From CAXMQZ01 sp963719055 (GTDB lineage: Bacteria; Acidobacteriota; Thermoanaerobaculia; Multivoradales; JAHEKO01), in assembly GCA_963719055.1 (NCBI GenBank), contig CAVRAU010000027.1, positions 1 to 64,000 of the forward strand: a DNA stretch of 64,000 nt. Reading direction: 5' to 3'. Below, in pieces: positions 42,142 through 51,344 of this stretch. The notes under the pieces were generated by a model. The model worked only from the letters and a program-made list of their open reading frames with translations. It was not told where the DNA came from and did no database searches. How positions within the stretch are numbered: position 1 is the first letter of the stretch; the number at the start of each line of letters is the position of its first letter. Position numbers and translations under genes: made by a program.

Positions 42142-43716
42142 CTATCGAGTTCCCATTGTCGGTATCGCGTCGCCCGTTGGCCGAAAGGTGGACTCCTCAG
42201 AGGACCGCTTGTCGGCAATGAGGCGCAGGGTGGCTTCGAGGACCGCATCCACGCCCTGGGCGATCTCGTCGATGCTCGGTACCACCACTACATCCGGCAG
42301 AACGCCGCCGTCCGGCTGGAGCTCGAGCGGGTAGTAGCCGATCAGCGGGATGTCCATCTCGAGGCCCGAGTTCGGAAGACGGAGGAAGAACATCTGGCCG
42401 CCGTTGATGCCACGCCGGTTGCCGCCGGTGGGTTGGCCGACAAGCGTCGCGCGGCCCGCGTCCTTCAGGATCCTGGCAAGGGTGAATGTCGCGGAGCTAT
42501 TGCTGGGGTCGACGAGCAGGAAGAGCTCGCCGGAGAATGCGGTCGCTGAGCCTGGGATCGTTCTCGGCTCCAGCGAGGCGTCTTTCCAGGTGTAGAAGCC
42601 ATCGCCGGTCGGCCGCACCGTGCCGGTTCGATCGAGGAACGAGCGGTCCCATGTATCCAGAAATGGCACAAGATGCGCCGACACGGTCTCGTAGAGTATG
42701 AGCTCTCGGATAGGCGGCAGGGTGATCGGCTGGCGCAACAGATGGCCAAAGAGAGCAACCAGCACCTCATCGTCGCCACCACCGTTGCCGCGCACGTCGA
42801 GGATGAGGTGATCGACACTCCGCTCCTGGAGTATGTCGAAGGCATCATTCAGAAAACCGCGCCAGTCGAGCTCCATCTTCCAGGTGACGAAGGAGCCCGC
42901 CTTCAGGTAGGCAGTGGTCTCATCGAGGAGCTCGAATCGCCAGAGCTCGTCCGGTGTGCTGGCGAGGGGGCCGTGGCGCTCTTCGAGGAGAGTCTTCCGG
43001 CGCTCGCGGGTTAGCCCTTCGGCCGTGAACTCGAACGGCTCGCCGCTGTCGGAATCGATGGCCGAGAACCGGTAACGACCCGCAGTGGGTGGATGGACCA
43101 GCGGCTGAAAGACGTCGAAGATCTCGAAGTCTCCAACCCCGGTGACCTGTAGCTCGAAGCGTCGCTGATGGTCGGCAGAGCCGTCCGCGTGCACGAGCTC
43201 AACCAGTTGATCGATAAGGTCACCTGTTGCCACGCCGTCGATCGCCAAGATCTGCGTCCCCGGCCGCACCCGAGTATCGTCGGTGGCGCTGCCGGTAACA
43301 ATCAGCCGGTCATCGAGGATACGAAAGGTGAACGGTACCTTGTCGGCGCCGCCAAAGAGCTGCTGTTGGACGTCCTCTGACTGGTTCCAGAAGTTGGCGT
43401 AGGTATGACCGCAGCGGATGGCTGCCAGGACCTCGGAGAACGCCAGGTAGGCCTCGCGCAGGGTCGATCCGTCGGCGAACCGTGTCGCGAGCTGGTCGAA
43501 GCGCGCGTCGATCTGCGGCGGCGTGTTGTATCGGTAGAGGCCAGGATGGAGGGTTGTGTAGGCCTCACGGGCGACTTCGAGATCGGCGAGCAACGCCGCG
43601 GCCGAAATCTTGGACTCGGCCGCAGGTCCGCTGTCCATGGCGGCCAGCAGCGCAGCGGGAGCGATAATCAACGGGCAAGCGGTAATGAAGGTGGCAATCC
43701 TACGCATGGCGCTCAC
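42142..43716 (-). CDS. S41 family peptidase, secreted
   Basis: A 524-residue serine peptidase of the tail-specific protease type. Signal peptide FITACPLIIAPAALLAA, then a helical N-terminal domain (LADLEVAREAYTTLHPGLYR), a PDZ-like section (VRPGTQILAIDGVATGDLI), and the peptidase core: VDHLILDVRGNGGGDDEVL, LFLLVDPSNSSATFTLARIL with the likely catalytic Ser, and TLVGQPTGGNRRGINGGQ. Relatives process periplasmic proteins or peptides. A second ATG at 43707 is equally good. It is followed within 20 bases by the polytopic GT-like gene. Confidence 0.88.
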   Translation of the reverse strand: MSAMRRIATFITACPLIIAPAALLAAMDSGPAAESKISAAALLADLEVAREAYTTLHPGLYRYNTPPQIDARFDQLATRFADGSTLREAYLAFSEVLAAIRCGHTYANFWNQSEDVQQQLFGGADKVPFTFRILDDRLIVTGSATDDTRVRPGTQILAIDGVATGDLIDQLVELVHADGSADHQRRFELQVTGVGDFEIFDVFQPLVHPPTAGRYRFSAIDSDSGEPFEFTAEGLTRERRKTLLEERHGPLASTPDELWRFELLDETTAYLKAGSFVTWKMELDWRGFLNDAFDILQERSVDHLILDVRGNGGGDDEVLVALFGHLLRQPITLPPIRELILYETVSAHLVPFLDTWDRSFLDRTGTVRPTGDGFYTWKDASLEPRTIPGSATAFSGELFLLVDPSNSSATFTLARILKDAGRATLVGQPTGGNRRGINGGQMFFLRLPNSGLEMDIPLIGYYPLELQPDGGVLPDVVVVPSIDEIAQGVDAVLEATLRLIADKRSSEESTFRPTGDAIPTMGTR

Positions 43717-43829
43717 TATATAGGTCGTAGGCGGCTCTCCGGGAGAGACGACCTCGGGAGAGGGATGACGGGTCCGACACCCCTGGAGCTCGTTCCTGTA
43801 GGATCCTTCGAGGCAGTACCTTCCAAGGT

Positions 43830-44462
43830 GTGGAGAGAGTGATTCATCAGGGTCCAGGACATCGACATGCTGCGGGTCGGGTAGCCACCGCGCTGCTCTT
43901 CGTCGTCAGCTCGATGGCTTTCGCTGCTTGCTCGGCCAACCCACGCGGCGACTCGGAAAGGAACTGGATGGAATATCTGGAGACCGTGCATCAGCTCGAG
44001 GCTGAGGGCGCGCCGCTCGTGCCGGACAGCGAAGAGGAGCGCCAAGCCATCGAGCGATTCCAGGGTGTGTTGAGTGACTTCAAGGCCGCCGATTTTCGCA
44101 CTCGAATCCGCGCGGTTTACGCTGAGGATGTCTTCTTCAACGACACGCTCAAGACCGTACGCGGAGTCGACGCGGTCGAGGAGTACCTGGCGGCGAGTGC
44201 CGAGGCGATCGACATGGGCACGGTCGAGTTCCTCGATCTCGTTGCCGACAACGGCAACTACTATTTTCGTTGGGTGATGACGATCCGCTTCAAGCGTTGG
44301 GCAAGCCGTGAGAATACGCGCTCGGTTGGCATGACGCACATCCGGTTCGACTCCGAGGGCAAAGTGCTCTTGCACCAAGACTTCTGGGATTCGGCCGGAG
44401 GCCTCTTCGAGCATGTGCCGGGGCTGGGTTGGATGCTCCGCCGGGCCAAGAAGCAGATCTGA
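43830..44462 (+). CDS. NTF2-like (SnoaL-type) lipoprotein
   Basis: A 210-residue protein with a lipoprotein-type signal (ALLFVVSSMAFAACSAN, Cys lipobox). The mature part has an acidic helix and an NTF2-like fold: FQGVLSDFKAADFRTRIRAV, YAEDVFFNDTLKTVRGVDAV, EEYLAASAEAIDMG, YFRWVMTIRFKRWA, MTHIRFDSEGKVLLHQDFW. NTF2-like proteins of this sort recur next to SDR, amine-oxidase, DUF1365 and CFA-type genes in light/singlet-oxygen regulons. The ligand is unknown. It has no recognisable copy of the shared operator upstream. Confidence 0.82.
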   Translation: MERVIHQGPGHRHAAGRVATALLFVVSSMAFAACSANPRGDSERNWMEYLETVHQLEAEGAPLVPDSEEERQAIERFQGVLSDFKAADFRTRIRAVYAEDVFFNDTLKTVRGVDAVEEYLAASAEAIDMGTVEFLDLVADNGNYYFRWVMTIRFKRWASRENTRSVGMTHIRFDSEGKVLLHQDFWDSAGGLFEHVPGLGWMLRRAKKQI

Positions 44463-44523
44463 AACCGGCACGTGTACCTGCCTGGTAGGTCGAACAGGTA
44501 TCTGCAACGACGCCAGCGTGCGG

Positions 44524-45867
44524 CTATCGCGAGCTCGACACGGTCCGAGTGCCGAGAGCTCTCGGCGATTCCAGCTGCGGGCGCGCCCAGCGATAGGCCG
44601 CCACACCTTCGAGCTCGCGCACGAAGATCTGGTTGCCGCTGATGGCGAGATGTCCCCACGTGGATTGATCGCTGATGGGGCGAGAGTCCAGAACCTGGAG
44701 CTCCCTCGGGTTGGCTCGCACCAGCAGGAGCTCTCCGCCCGCGTCGAGCGCCAGCATCTTGTCTCGTTGCACCGCCAGACTCCAGTATTTGCCGAACGGC
44801 TTCGAGATCCAGCGTTCGGTGCCGCTCGCCAGGTCCAGACAGGCTACCCGGCCGTTGCCCAGGTGCAGATAGGCGTGTCCGTCCACGACGACGGGGCTCG
44901 ACATGTAGCCCTGCACCTTGTTCCGCCATATCTCTCGGGACTCGAGCCGCCCGCGATTCTCGGAGATGCTGTAGTAGAAGGTACCGTTGCGGTAGGTGCT
45001 GGTGAGAATGTGATTGTTGTGCACCATTGGGGTGAGGATATTCATGCCGCGAAAGCTCGGAACAGGCTGTTCCCACAGCACGTCCCCCGTTTCAGGGTCC
45101 AGGCCGTGCAGCACCTCTCGGGTCTGGACGACGAGCTGCCGACGCCCGGCCAGGTGGGCCAGAACCGGGGACGAGAAGGCGCCACTCGAGTAGATGTCCG
45201 CCGAGCTCGCCAGCTGACGCCAGAGAGTCTGTCCGGTCCGTTTGTCCAACTTGACGATGGAGTTGGCGGCTTGAACGTAGAGAGCCTCACCGTCGATGAG
45301 GGGGGAGCTGACGAATCCGAAGTCTGGAATCTTGGTACCGAAGCGTTCTGGAAAATTCACCTTCCAGATTTCCTCACCGTTGCCTGGGTCCAGTTTGACC
45401 AAGACCTCTTCCATGCCGCCAACGTAGAGGGCTTCGCCATCGTGTGTCGGGGTGGCGCGAATCCAGTCTCCATTGCGAGCCGCGAAGAACGGTACCTTGC
45501 CCTTGCCTGGCCACTGGACCTCCCAGAGCTGCTCGCCAGTGTCCCGTGCCAAGGCTCTGACAGCTTCGGTGTTCCGACCGACGCTTTCCGTGACGTAGAC
45601 CTGTTCACCGACGACCAGAGGGCCGGAGTAACCCTTCCCGAGGTCCAGGCGCCAGAGTCGCTCGAGACCTGAGAGATCGTCAGGCCAGTCATTGCCAACA
45701 ACGGTTCCGTCTCGGTTTGGGCCACGCCACTGATTCCAGTGGACAGGCCCGGCCAGAGCCGCCTCGTCGGCCCGAGTGGGCAGACTGGGGAGCCAAGAAA
45801 GGCAAGAGGCCACGAGGATCAGGAAGAGAGATCTTGTCAGGGATAAAACGTTCAAAACGTTCTTCAT
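44524..45867 (-). CDS. secreted PQQ-type beta-propeller repeat protein 2
   Basis: A 447-residue propeller with an N-terminal signal peptide (SLFLILVASCLSWLPSLP). Opening WNQWRGPNRDGTVVGNDWP is shared with the first propeller, then blades such as RLWRLDLGKGYSGPLVV, ALARDTGEQLWEVQW, KLDPGNGEEIWKVNF, KLDKRTGQTLWRQL, GLDPETGDVLWEQ. It is probably periplasmic. The ATG at 45867 is the only start that covers the signal peptide; its first codons (MKNVLNVL) are formed by an operator copy, and the proposed promoter would give an almost leaderless mRNA. Confidence 0.86.
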   Translation of the reverse strand: MKNVLNVLSLTRSLFLILVASCLSWLPSLPTRADEAALAGPVHWNQWRGPNRDGTVVGNDWPDDLSGLERLWRLDLGKGYSGPLVVGEQVYVTESVGRNTEAVRALARDTGEQLWEVQWPGKGKVPFFAARNGDWIRATPTHDGEALYVGGMEEVLVKLDPGNGEEIWKVNFPERFGTKIPDFGFVSSPLIDGEALYVQAANSIVKLDKRTGQTLWRQLASSADIYSSGAFSSPVLAHLAGRRQLVVQTREVLHGLDPETGDVLWEQPVPSFRGMNILTPMVHNNHILTSTYRNGTFYYSISENRGRLESREIWRNKVQGYMSSPVVVDGHAYLHLGNGRVACLDLASGTERWISKPFGKYWSLAVQRDKMLALDAGGELLLVRANPRELQVLDSRPISDQSTWGHLAISGNQIFVRELEGVAAYRWARPQLESPRALGTRTVSSSR

Positions 45868-45925
45868 GTGCCGAACGTATTCGGCTGAAGAAGAAAAGTC
45901 AAGCCGTTATCCTTCAAAACGTTCT
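45848..45925 (-). promoter_or_regulatory. promoter and operator sites 3 and 4 (propeller 2)
   Basis: On the minus strand TTGACT (45897-45902), 17 bases, TACGTT (45874-45879). It is bracketed by two copies of the shared element: ACGTTCAAAACGTTCT at 45848-45863, inside the first codons of the propeller gene, and TCCTTCAAAACGTTCT at 45910-45925, which overlaps the 3' end of the DUF1295 gene. Paired flanking sites would allow cooperative binding or looping. Confidence 0.65.
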
Positions 45926-46714
45926 CGGAGTGCGGGGCGGCCACGGGAAGAAGGCACTCGTGCGTCGAACATAGTCCCGGTATTGGGGCTTGGTGTCGCT
46001 GAGCCCTTTCTCGAGGAGAGCGACTCCGGAGACCTTGAGGATCAGGAGAGTCATGAGAAACGGGCCGACAAGAGTCCATAGGGATCCAGGGGTCGCCAGA
46101 GCGAAGCATCCGAAGCCCCACCACAGCGTCGCGTCGCCGAAGTAGTTGGGATGGCGGGTGTAGCGCCATAATCCGCGGTCCATGACCCGGCCCTGGTTGG
46201 CCGGATCGGCTTTGAAGCGCGCCAGCTGCAGATCGCCGACGGATTCGAAGAAGAAGCCGATCGCGAAGAGCAACAGACCCAGCCCATCGAGCCAGGAAAG
46301 GGCGACCGGCAGACGTGAGATCTGAATCTGCAGCAGAGGCATGGCGATGAGCCAGAAGAGGAAACCCTGGAGCCAGAAGACACTGACCAGAGAGAGCCAC
46401 GGAAATCGAGCGCCCCACTTCTCGCGCATGGCGGCATAGCGGTAGTCCTCGCCGTGTCCCCGATTGCGCCAGAAGATGTAAACGGACAGGCGCACACCCC
46501 AGAGAGTGACGAGCAGGGGTACCAGCGTCTGCCTGAAGGACTCGACAGGCACCTGGCTGCGGTAGAACCAGGCGAGCGTGACAAAGCCGAGCGCCCAGAA
46601 TATGTCGACGATCGACGCGTCCCTTTTCACCAGGCTGGCTAGCCAGACGAGGGTGGTCAAGCCCAGGGCGACGACGAGACCGGGCCAGGCCAGGGCAGTG
46701 ATCGCGGCGATCAC
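45914..46714 (-). CDS. DUF1295 (steroid 5-alpha-reductase-like) membrane protein
   Basis: A 266-residue polytopic protein of the DUF1295 family. Helices such as VIAAITALAWPGLVVALGL and GLGLLLFAIGFFFESVGDLQ, with the signature motifs DIFWALGFV, LWGVRLSVYIFWRN, RGLWRYTRHPNYFGDATLWWG, and a C-terminal KPQYRDYVRRTSAFFPW. The fold is that of steroid 5-alpha-reductase and isoprenylcysteine methyltransferases. GTG 46714 is chosen because it overlaps the stop of the small gene upstream (GTGA); the longer frame from 46933 is not family sequence. Confidence 0.9.
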   Translation of the reverse strand: MIAAITALAWPGLVVALGLTTLVWLASLVKRDASIVDIFWALGFVTLAWFYRSQVPVESFRQTLVPLLVTLWGVRLSVYIFWRNRGHGEDYRYAAMREKWGARFPWLSLVSVFWLQGFLFWLIAMPLLQIQISRLPVALSWLDGLGLLLFAIGFFFESVGDLQLARFKADPANQGRVMDRGLWRYTRHPNYFGDATLWWGFGCFALATPGSLWTLVGPFLMTLLILKVSGVALLEKGLSDTKPQYRDYVRRTSAFFPWPPRTPRTF

Positions 46715-46866
46715 GACCGGCCGTCCCCGCGCAAGAGGAGATCTTCGAAGGTTGCCGAGGGGGGCAGCCGAAAGAGTTGGATGAGAACGCAGATCGCGAT
46801 GGCGATCGTGGTTACCGCCAGCATCGCCAGCAGAATCAGGGAAAAGAGAATCTTCAGGCCGGTCAT
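46711..46866 (-). CDS. small membrane protein between CFA-type and DUF1295 genes
   Basis: A 51-residue protein: one long hydrophobic helix (LKILFSLILLAMLAVTTIAI) continuing into AICVLIQLFRLPPSATFED and a short charged tail. AAGGAG precedes the ATG at 46866, and its TGA overlaps the GTG start of the DUF1295 gene. The clear translation signals and coupling support a real gene. Function unknown; a subunit or assembly partner of the DUF1295 protein is possible. Confidence 0.65.
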   Translation of the reverse strand: MTGLKILFSLILLAMLAVTTIAIAICVLIQLFRLPPSATFEDLLLRGDGRS

Positions 46867-46881
46867 CGAGAGTGACTCCTT

Positions 46882-49246
46882 TCAGGGCGCCGCCTTCTCG
46901 TCCTTTGTCCAGAGGGAGTGCGACACGAACCATTCTTCACCATTCTGGTATGCGAAGAGCTCGGCGCAGGCCAAAAAGAACAGGCGCCAGCGGTAGAACC
47001 AACGATCAGCGTCCTTGCCGTAGACGGTCCTGAAGAGCGCTCGAATCTCCTCGCTTTGCCGGTCCATGTTGCCAAGCCACGCGAGAGCTGTCTTTTCATA
47101 GTGCCTGCCGTTGACCCGCCAGCGCCGCTCGAGATGGACAGGCCCGGCAAAACGCTCCATGAGACTCTCGGAAGGCATCAGACCGCCGCTGAAGAAGTGT
47201 CGCGCCATCCAATCCGTCGGTCCGTTGTCCTCGAAGAAGTAGGGCTGTGAGCGATGGCAGAAGATGTGGACAAAGAGCTTGCCGTCTGGCCTTCAACCAG
47301 CCTGCGACGCGTTCGAGCAGCAGTGCGTAGTTGCGCATGTGCTCGAACATCTCGATCGAGACGACGCGGTCGAACGCGTTGGCGATCTGGAAATGGTTCA
47401 TGTCGGTGGTCAAGATGTCGACGTTGCCCAGCCCCATCGATTTCGCTCGACGACGAATGAACTCTGACTGGAGGCCGGAGTTGGAAACGGCGGTGATTCG
47501 ACAATTCGGGTAGTTCTCAGCGATCCAGAGAGTGAGCGAGCCCCACCCACAACCCAACTCCAGCACCTCCATCCCATCCTCGATCTGGGCCCGCGAGCCG
47601 ATGCTCTCGAGGGCTGCAACCTCGGCGTCGTCGAGCGATGCGATTCCCGCTGGCCAATAACAGCAGCTGTATTTCAGGCGACTCCCGAGAACCGTCTGAA
47701 AGAAGGCTGGCGGCAGTTCGTAGTGCTGCTCATTGGCCGTGTCGGTCTCGATGGCCAGTGGACTGCCGCGCATGGTCTCAGCCAGAGAGGCCGCGGCGTC
47801 GGGAACAGCGCGAATCTCTCGAATCCTCCTTCTGAGCAGACCTCGAATGCCCATTCTGACGAGAGGATCCGAGATCCAGCCCCGCTCCGCCAGTTCTAGC
47901 GCTCCTCGCACCGGTCTCACTCCATTCCCGAAAGGCGCACCCCGTCGAGAGCGTCCGGGATGCATGGGTTTGGCGAGGAGAAGCTGGGCGTCGCCCACGG
48001 TGCGCTCGAGAAACCCTCCCTCGCAATAGCTGAAGTAGAACTGCCATTTGCGACGCTCGGCCTCTGAGAGACCGAGGGCAGCGATGCCCTTCTCGTTGGC
48101 CGTGAAGCGGCGGCGCCACGCGGCCAGCGTCCGCGCGTAGTGAGGCGTCAGATCCTCGAGGTCGACCAACCGGAGATCCGTCCGGTTCGTCACGCATTGT
48201 TGGATGCGCTCGCGGGAGGGTAGAAGACCTCCTGGAAAGATGTACCGCTGGATGAAGTCCACCGATCGGCGGTAGTCGTCGTACCGGGCATCCGGTATCA
48301 AGATGGCCTGGATCAGAGCGATACCCTCGGGCTTCAGAAGCTCGCTCGAGACTTGGAAGTATCGGGGCAGATAGGAATGGCCCACCGCCTCGATCATCTC
48401 GATCGACACGAGTTTGTCGAATGTTTCGCCGAGTTTGGCCGGGAGCTCGCGATAGTCTTCCTGGACGACGGTGACCTTGTCGGCGAGACCCGCATTGGCG
48501 ACTGCTTCCTTGGCGTAGCGGTACTGCTGTCTCGAGATGGTCGTTGTGACCACTTCACAGCCGTAGTTGCGGGCGGCATGGATCGCCAGACCACCCCAGC
48601 CGGTGCCGATTTCCACCAGGCGGTCGCCGGGCCCCAGGTCGAGCTTGCGGCAGATGGTGTCCAGCTTCCACAGTTGTGCCTCTTCAAGGGTCGAGTCAGC
48701 TTCCGGAAAGATGGCACACGAGTAGGTGAGGGTCGGATCCAAAAAATGAGCAAAGAACTCGTTGCCCGTGTCGTAGTGCGCTGAGATGTTGCGCAGACTC
48801 CCTGCCCGGGAATTCCTGCGCAGTCTGTGCATGAGCCGGCGCAACGGTGCCGTCAGCCTCGCCGTACCTTTTTCAAATTCGTCCAGGGCTTGCAGGTTTC
48901 TGGCCAGAACACGGACTACGGCGGTGAGGTCTGGGCTCGACCAGAGACCGTCGCAGTAGGCTTCTCCTGCCCCGATAGAGCCTCCCCATGCCAGCTGTTC
49001 CCAGAAGGCATCGTCCTCGACAACGATACGGCCGATCAGCGGGTTTTCCCCGGAGCCAGAGCCCAGCTGCAGCCGACTCCCATCCTCCAGCACCTCGAGG
49101 CGGCCCGCTCGGATTCCCTGGAGCCTTGCCAGGACCAGCTTGCGGGCCAGTCGGCTGGGCCAAGGCTCGTCGTGGCGCCCGGTCAGTTCGGTGAGGACGC
49201 GCGACGGCCTTTTGGGTGCGGATAGAACGGGGTTTTCTTCAGCCAT
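46882..49246 (-). CDS. tandem cyclopropane-fatty-acyl-phospholipid synthase-like methyltransferases in one ORF (one frameshift)
   Basis: About 787 residues with two CFA-synthase-like halves. Half 1 (residues about 1-430): AYCDGLWSSPDLTAVVRVL, ISAHYDTGNEFFAHFLDP, VEIGTGWGGLAIHAARNYG, VSIEMIEAVGHSYLPRYF, FIQRYIFPGGLLPS, KWQFYFSYCEGGF. Half 2: a helical opening (LAERGWISDPLVRMGIR), ETDTANEQHYELPPAFFQTV, YSCCYWPAGIASLDDAE, VLELGCGWGSLTLWIAE, VSIEMFEHMRNYALLLERV; then after a shift near 47265 FFSGGLMPSESLMERFAGPV and a tail. Relatives of each half are usually separate neighbouring genes that methylate unsaturated acyl chains (cyclopropane, or furan fatty acid formation). The start MAEENP at 49246 overlaps DUF1365. 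Confidence 0.82.
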
Positions 49247-49965
49247 AGCTTGAGTGCCTCCCAGTGGATCCAAAAGACCACCCGCAAGGTCATGAGCGGG
49301 AATCTCGCCAGGGCCCACGCGAGATTGGCTCCATTGGCTTCTCGTCTTGTGAGCGTCATCGTCGCGTCGAAGAACTTGACGCCGTCGCGCGAGTTGTCGA
49401 TATGAACGACATGGCGCTGTCCCGGGAGGGTCGTGCGCCAATCGTACTCGATGTCCATCGGCATGAAAGGCGAGACGTGGAATCGCTTGGAGAAGCGAAA
49501 GGCCCTCATGCCGCCCGGGTCCAGGTCAGAGCCTTCGTCGAGAACGTAACAGTGTCTTTCTCCCCAGGGAGTGTTGTTGACTTCGGCCACCAGGGTGTCG
49601 AGGCGCTTGCCGGTGCTGTCGAAACAATAGTAGAAGCTCACCGGATTGAAGCAATGACCAAAGTACCGCAGATGGGTGAGGAGCCGGATGGGCCCGTCGG
49701 GGCGGCGCCCCGTTTCCTTCAGGACGAGATCTCTGACCGCAGTATCCAGGTCGACCCCGGACTGGCCCAGATGGTTGCTGCGGTCGAACCAGGCCAGATT
49801 GCGGCGACCGTTGGACCAGAACCATCGCTTGGCGAAGACCGTGTCGAGCTCCGACAGGTCGAGATACATGAGGAAGAGCGGGTATCTGAAAGAGTGCTCG
49901 TGCGGCGCTGTTCGTCGGTGACGCACGCTGCCGACGTACAGGGCGCTGGTGAGCTCGCCGGTCAC
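49183..49965 (-). CDS. DUF1365 family protein
   Basis: A 260-residue DUF1365 protein (PF07103): SALYVGSVRHRRTAPHEHSF, YPLFLMYLDLSELD, RIRLLTHLRYFGHCFNPVSFYY as seen in GPIRLLTHLRYFGHCFNPVS, EVNNTPWGERHCYVL, KRFHVSPFMPMDIEYDW, and a C-terminal region with LMTLRVVFWIHWEALKLWLK. It is nearly always encoded beside the FAD amine oxidase and CFA-type genes and is suspected to act in the same lipid modification. GTG 49965 overlaps the oxidase stop (GTGA). Confidence 0.92.
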   Translation of the reverse strand: MTGELTSALYVGSVRHRRTAPHEHSFRYPLFLMYLDLSELDTVFAKRWFWSNGRRNLAWFDRSNHLGQSGVDLDTAVRDLVLKETGRRPDGPIRLLTHLRYFGHCFNPVSFYYCFDSTGKRLDTLVAEVNNTPWGERHCYVLDEGSDLDPGGMRAFRFSKRFHVSPFMPMDIEYDWRTTLPGQRHVVHIDNSRDGVKFFDATMTLTRREANGANLAWALARFPLMTLRVVFWIHWEALKLWLKKTPFYPHPKGRRASSPN

Positions 49966-51203
49966 AGGGTGATTCCAAAGTGTTTGCAGACGGCCAGCGC
50001 ACTGACCACGCCATCCTCGTGAAAACCGTGACGCCAGTAGGCTCCGCAATAGTGGATGTGATCGGTCCCGCTGATCTCGGTGTGTCGGCTTTGCGCCGCC
50101 ACGGCTGCCTCCGTGAACAATGGGTGCTCGAAGTCGAAGCTGGCGATTTTCGATCCTTCCTTGAGCTCGTCCTCTATGTTGAGAGACACACAGTACGAAG
50201 TATCCGTGTGAAGTCGTTGGAGCTTGGTCATATTGTAGGTTACCGCGACCGGCAGGTCCGGCTCGCGGGCAGTCCGGTAGTTCCAGCTGGCCCAGGCTCT
50301 TCTTCTTCTCGGGAGAACGGATTCGTCCGTGTGCAGGATGGCTCGGTTCGGCTGATACCCGATGGCGCTCAGAACTTCTTCCTCTGCAGGAGAAGGGGAG
50401 GCCAACATCTGCAACGCCTGGTTGCTGTGCGCCGCAACGACGACTTCGTCGAAGTTCTCGGTACCGTCGTCGGTCGAGACTCGCACTCCCGCGGATGAGC
50501 GCTGGAGTCGGCGGACCGGAGTACGAAGCCGGATACGATCCGCGAACTCCGCGGTCAGCCGGTCGATATAGCGTGCCGAGCCGCCCTTGATCACGCGCCA
50601 GGGGTGGTGGCTACTCGTACTCAAAAGCCGATGATTGTCGAGAAACCGGAGGATGAACAGCGCTGGTGTATCCAGAGCCCGCTGCGGCTCGGTCGACCAG
50701 ATCGCCGCGGTGAGCGGAATGACGTAGTGCTCGGCAAGCGAAGAGCTGAGCTCGTTGTTGGCAAGAAACTCTCGCAGGGTCCCTGGCAGCCGATCGCTGG
50801 CGAGTGCCTGCTTCGCCGCCTTGTTGAAGCGGAGAATCTCGCCGGCGAATCGATAGAAGCGGGGCCGCAGCAGATTCGAACGCTGAGCAAAGAGCGTGTC
50901 GAGATTGGTGCCGGCGTACTCGAGACCCGTGCGATCACATCTGACGCTGAAGCTCATCGTGGTCGATTGTGATTCGACGCCGAGCTGTTCGAGCAGACGA
51001 ACGAAGTTTGGGTAGCTGGCTTCGTTGAACACGATAAACCCGGCATCGACGGCCAGAGAGTTGCCGTTCGACCTGACCTGGGTGGTCAGGGTATGTCCAC
51101 CGACGTAATCGTTGGCCTCGAACACGCTGATCTCGTGGTCGCGGCTCAAGAGATAGGCGGAGACCAGACCGGAGATGCCGCTGCCGACGATCGCGATTCT
51201 CAT
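49962..51203 (-). CDS. FAD-dependent amine-oxidase-like oxidoreductase (DUF1365/CFA-linked)
   Basis: A 413-residue flavoprotein: IAIVGSGISGLVSAYLLSRD, VFEANDYVGGHTLTTQV, VDAGFIVFNEASYPNFVRLL, the middle HHPWRVIKGGSARYIDRL, VVVAAHSNQALQML, and the C-terminal HYCGAYWRHGFHEDGVVSAL. This subfamily is the usual partner of DUF1365 and CFA-type genes. It probably oxidises a lipid chain, not an amine. ATG 51203 begins the Rossmann motif; the open frame runs to 51263. A site of the shared operator lies 92 bases upstream. Confidence 0.9.
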   Translation of the reverse strand: MRIAIVGSGISGLVSAYLLSRDHEISVFEANDYVGGHTLTTQVRSNGNSLAVDAGFIVFNEASYPNFVRLLEQLGVESQSTTMSFSVRCDRTGLEYAGTNLDTLFAQRSNLLRPRFYRFAGEILRFNKAAKQALASDRLPGTLREFLANNELSSSLAEHYVIPLTAAIWSTEPQRALDTPALFILRFLDNHRLLSTSSHHPWRVIKGGSARYIDRLTAEFADRIRLRTPVRRLQRSSAGVRVSTDDGTENFDEVVVAAHSNQALQMLASPSPAEEEVLSAIGYQPNRAILHTDESVLPRRRRAWASWNYRTAREPDLPVAVTYNMTKLQRLHTDTSYCVSLNIEDELKEGSKIASFDFEHPLFTEAAVAAQSRHTEISGTDHIHYCGAYWRHGFHEDGVVSALAVCKHFGITL

Positions 51204-51294
51204 GGAGAGTGTTGGCCCTTGCTGACTCGCCAGTGAAGGCTGTTGAGTGGCATTTCGTTGCAATTCTTGGTCTGGACATTGGCTGGGGAACTAA

Positions 51295-51310
51295 ACATTC
51301 AAATCGTTCA
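51295..51310 (-). promoter_or_regulatory. operator, site 5 (FAD oxidase promoter)
   Basis: ACATTCAAATCGTTCA (read on the plus strand), a perfect match to ACRTTCAAAWCRTTCA, preceded by the unit AACTAAACA. On the minus strand it lies between TTGCAT and TTTAGT (19-base spacing), a spacer length typical of MerR-activated promoters; a TGTTTA at 17 bases is an alternative -10. It stands upstream of the FAD oxidase-DUF1365-CFA operon. Confidence 0.7.
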
Positions 51311-51344
51311 TAGTATGCAACAAAGCGCTGAGAATTCCAAATGC

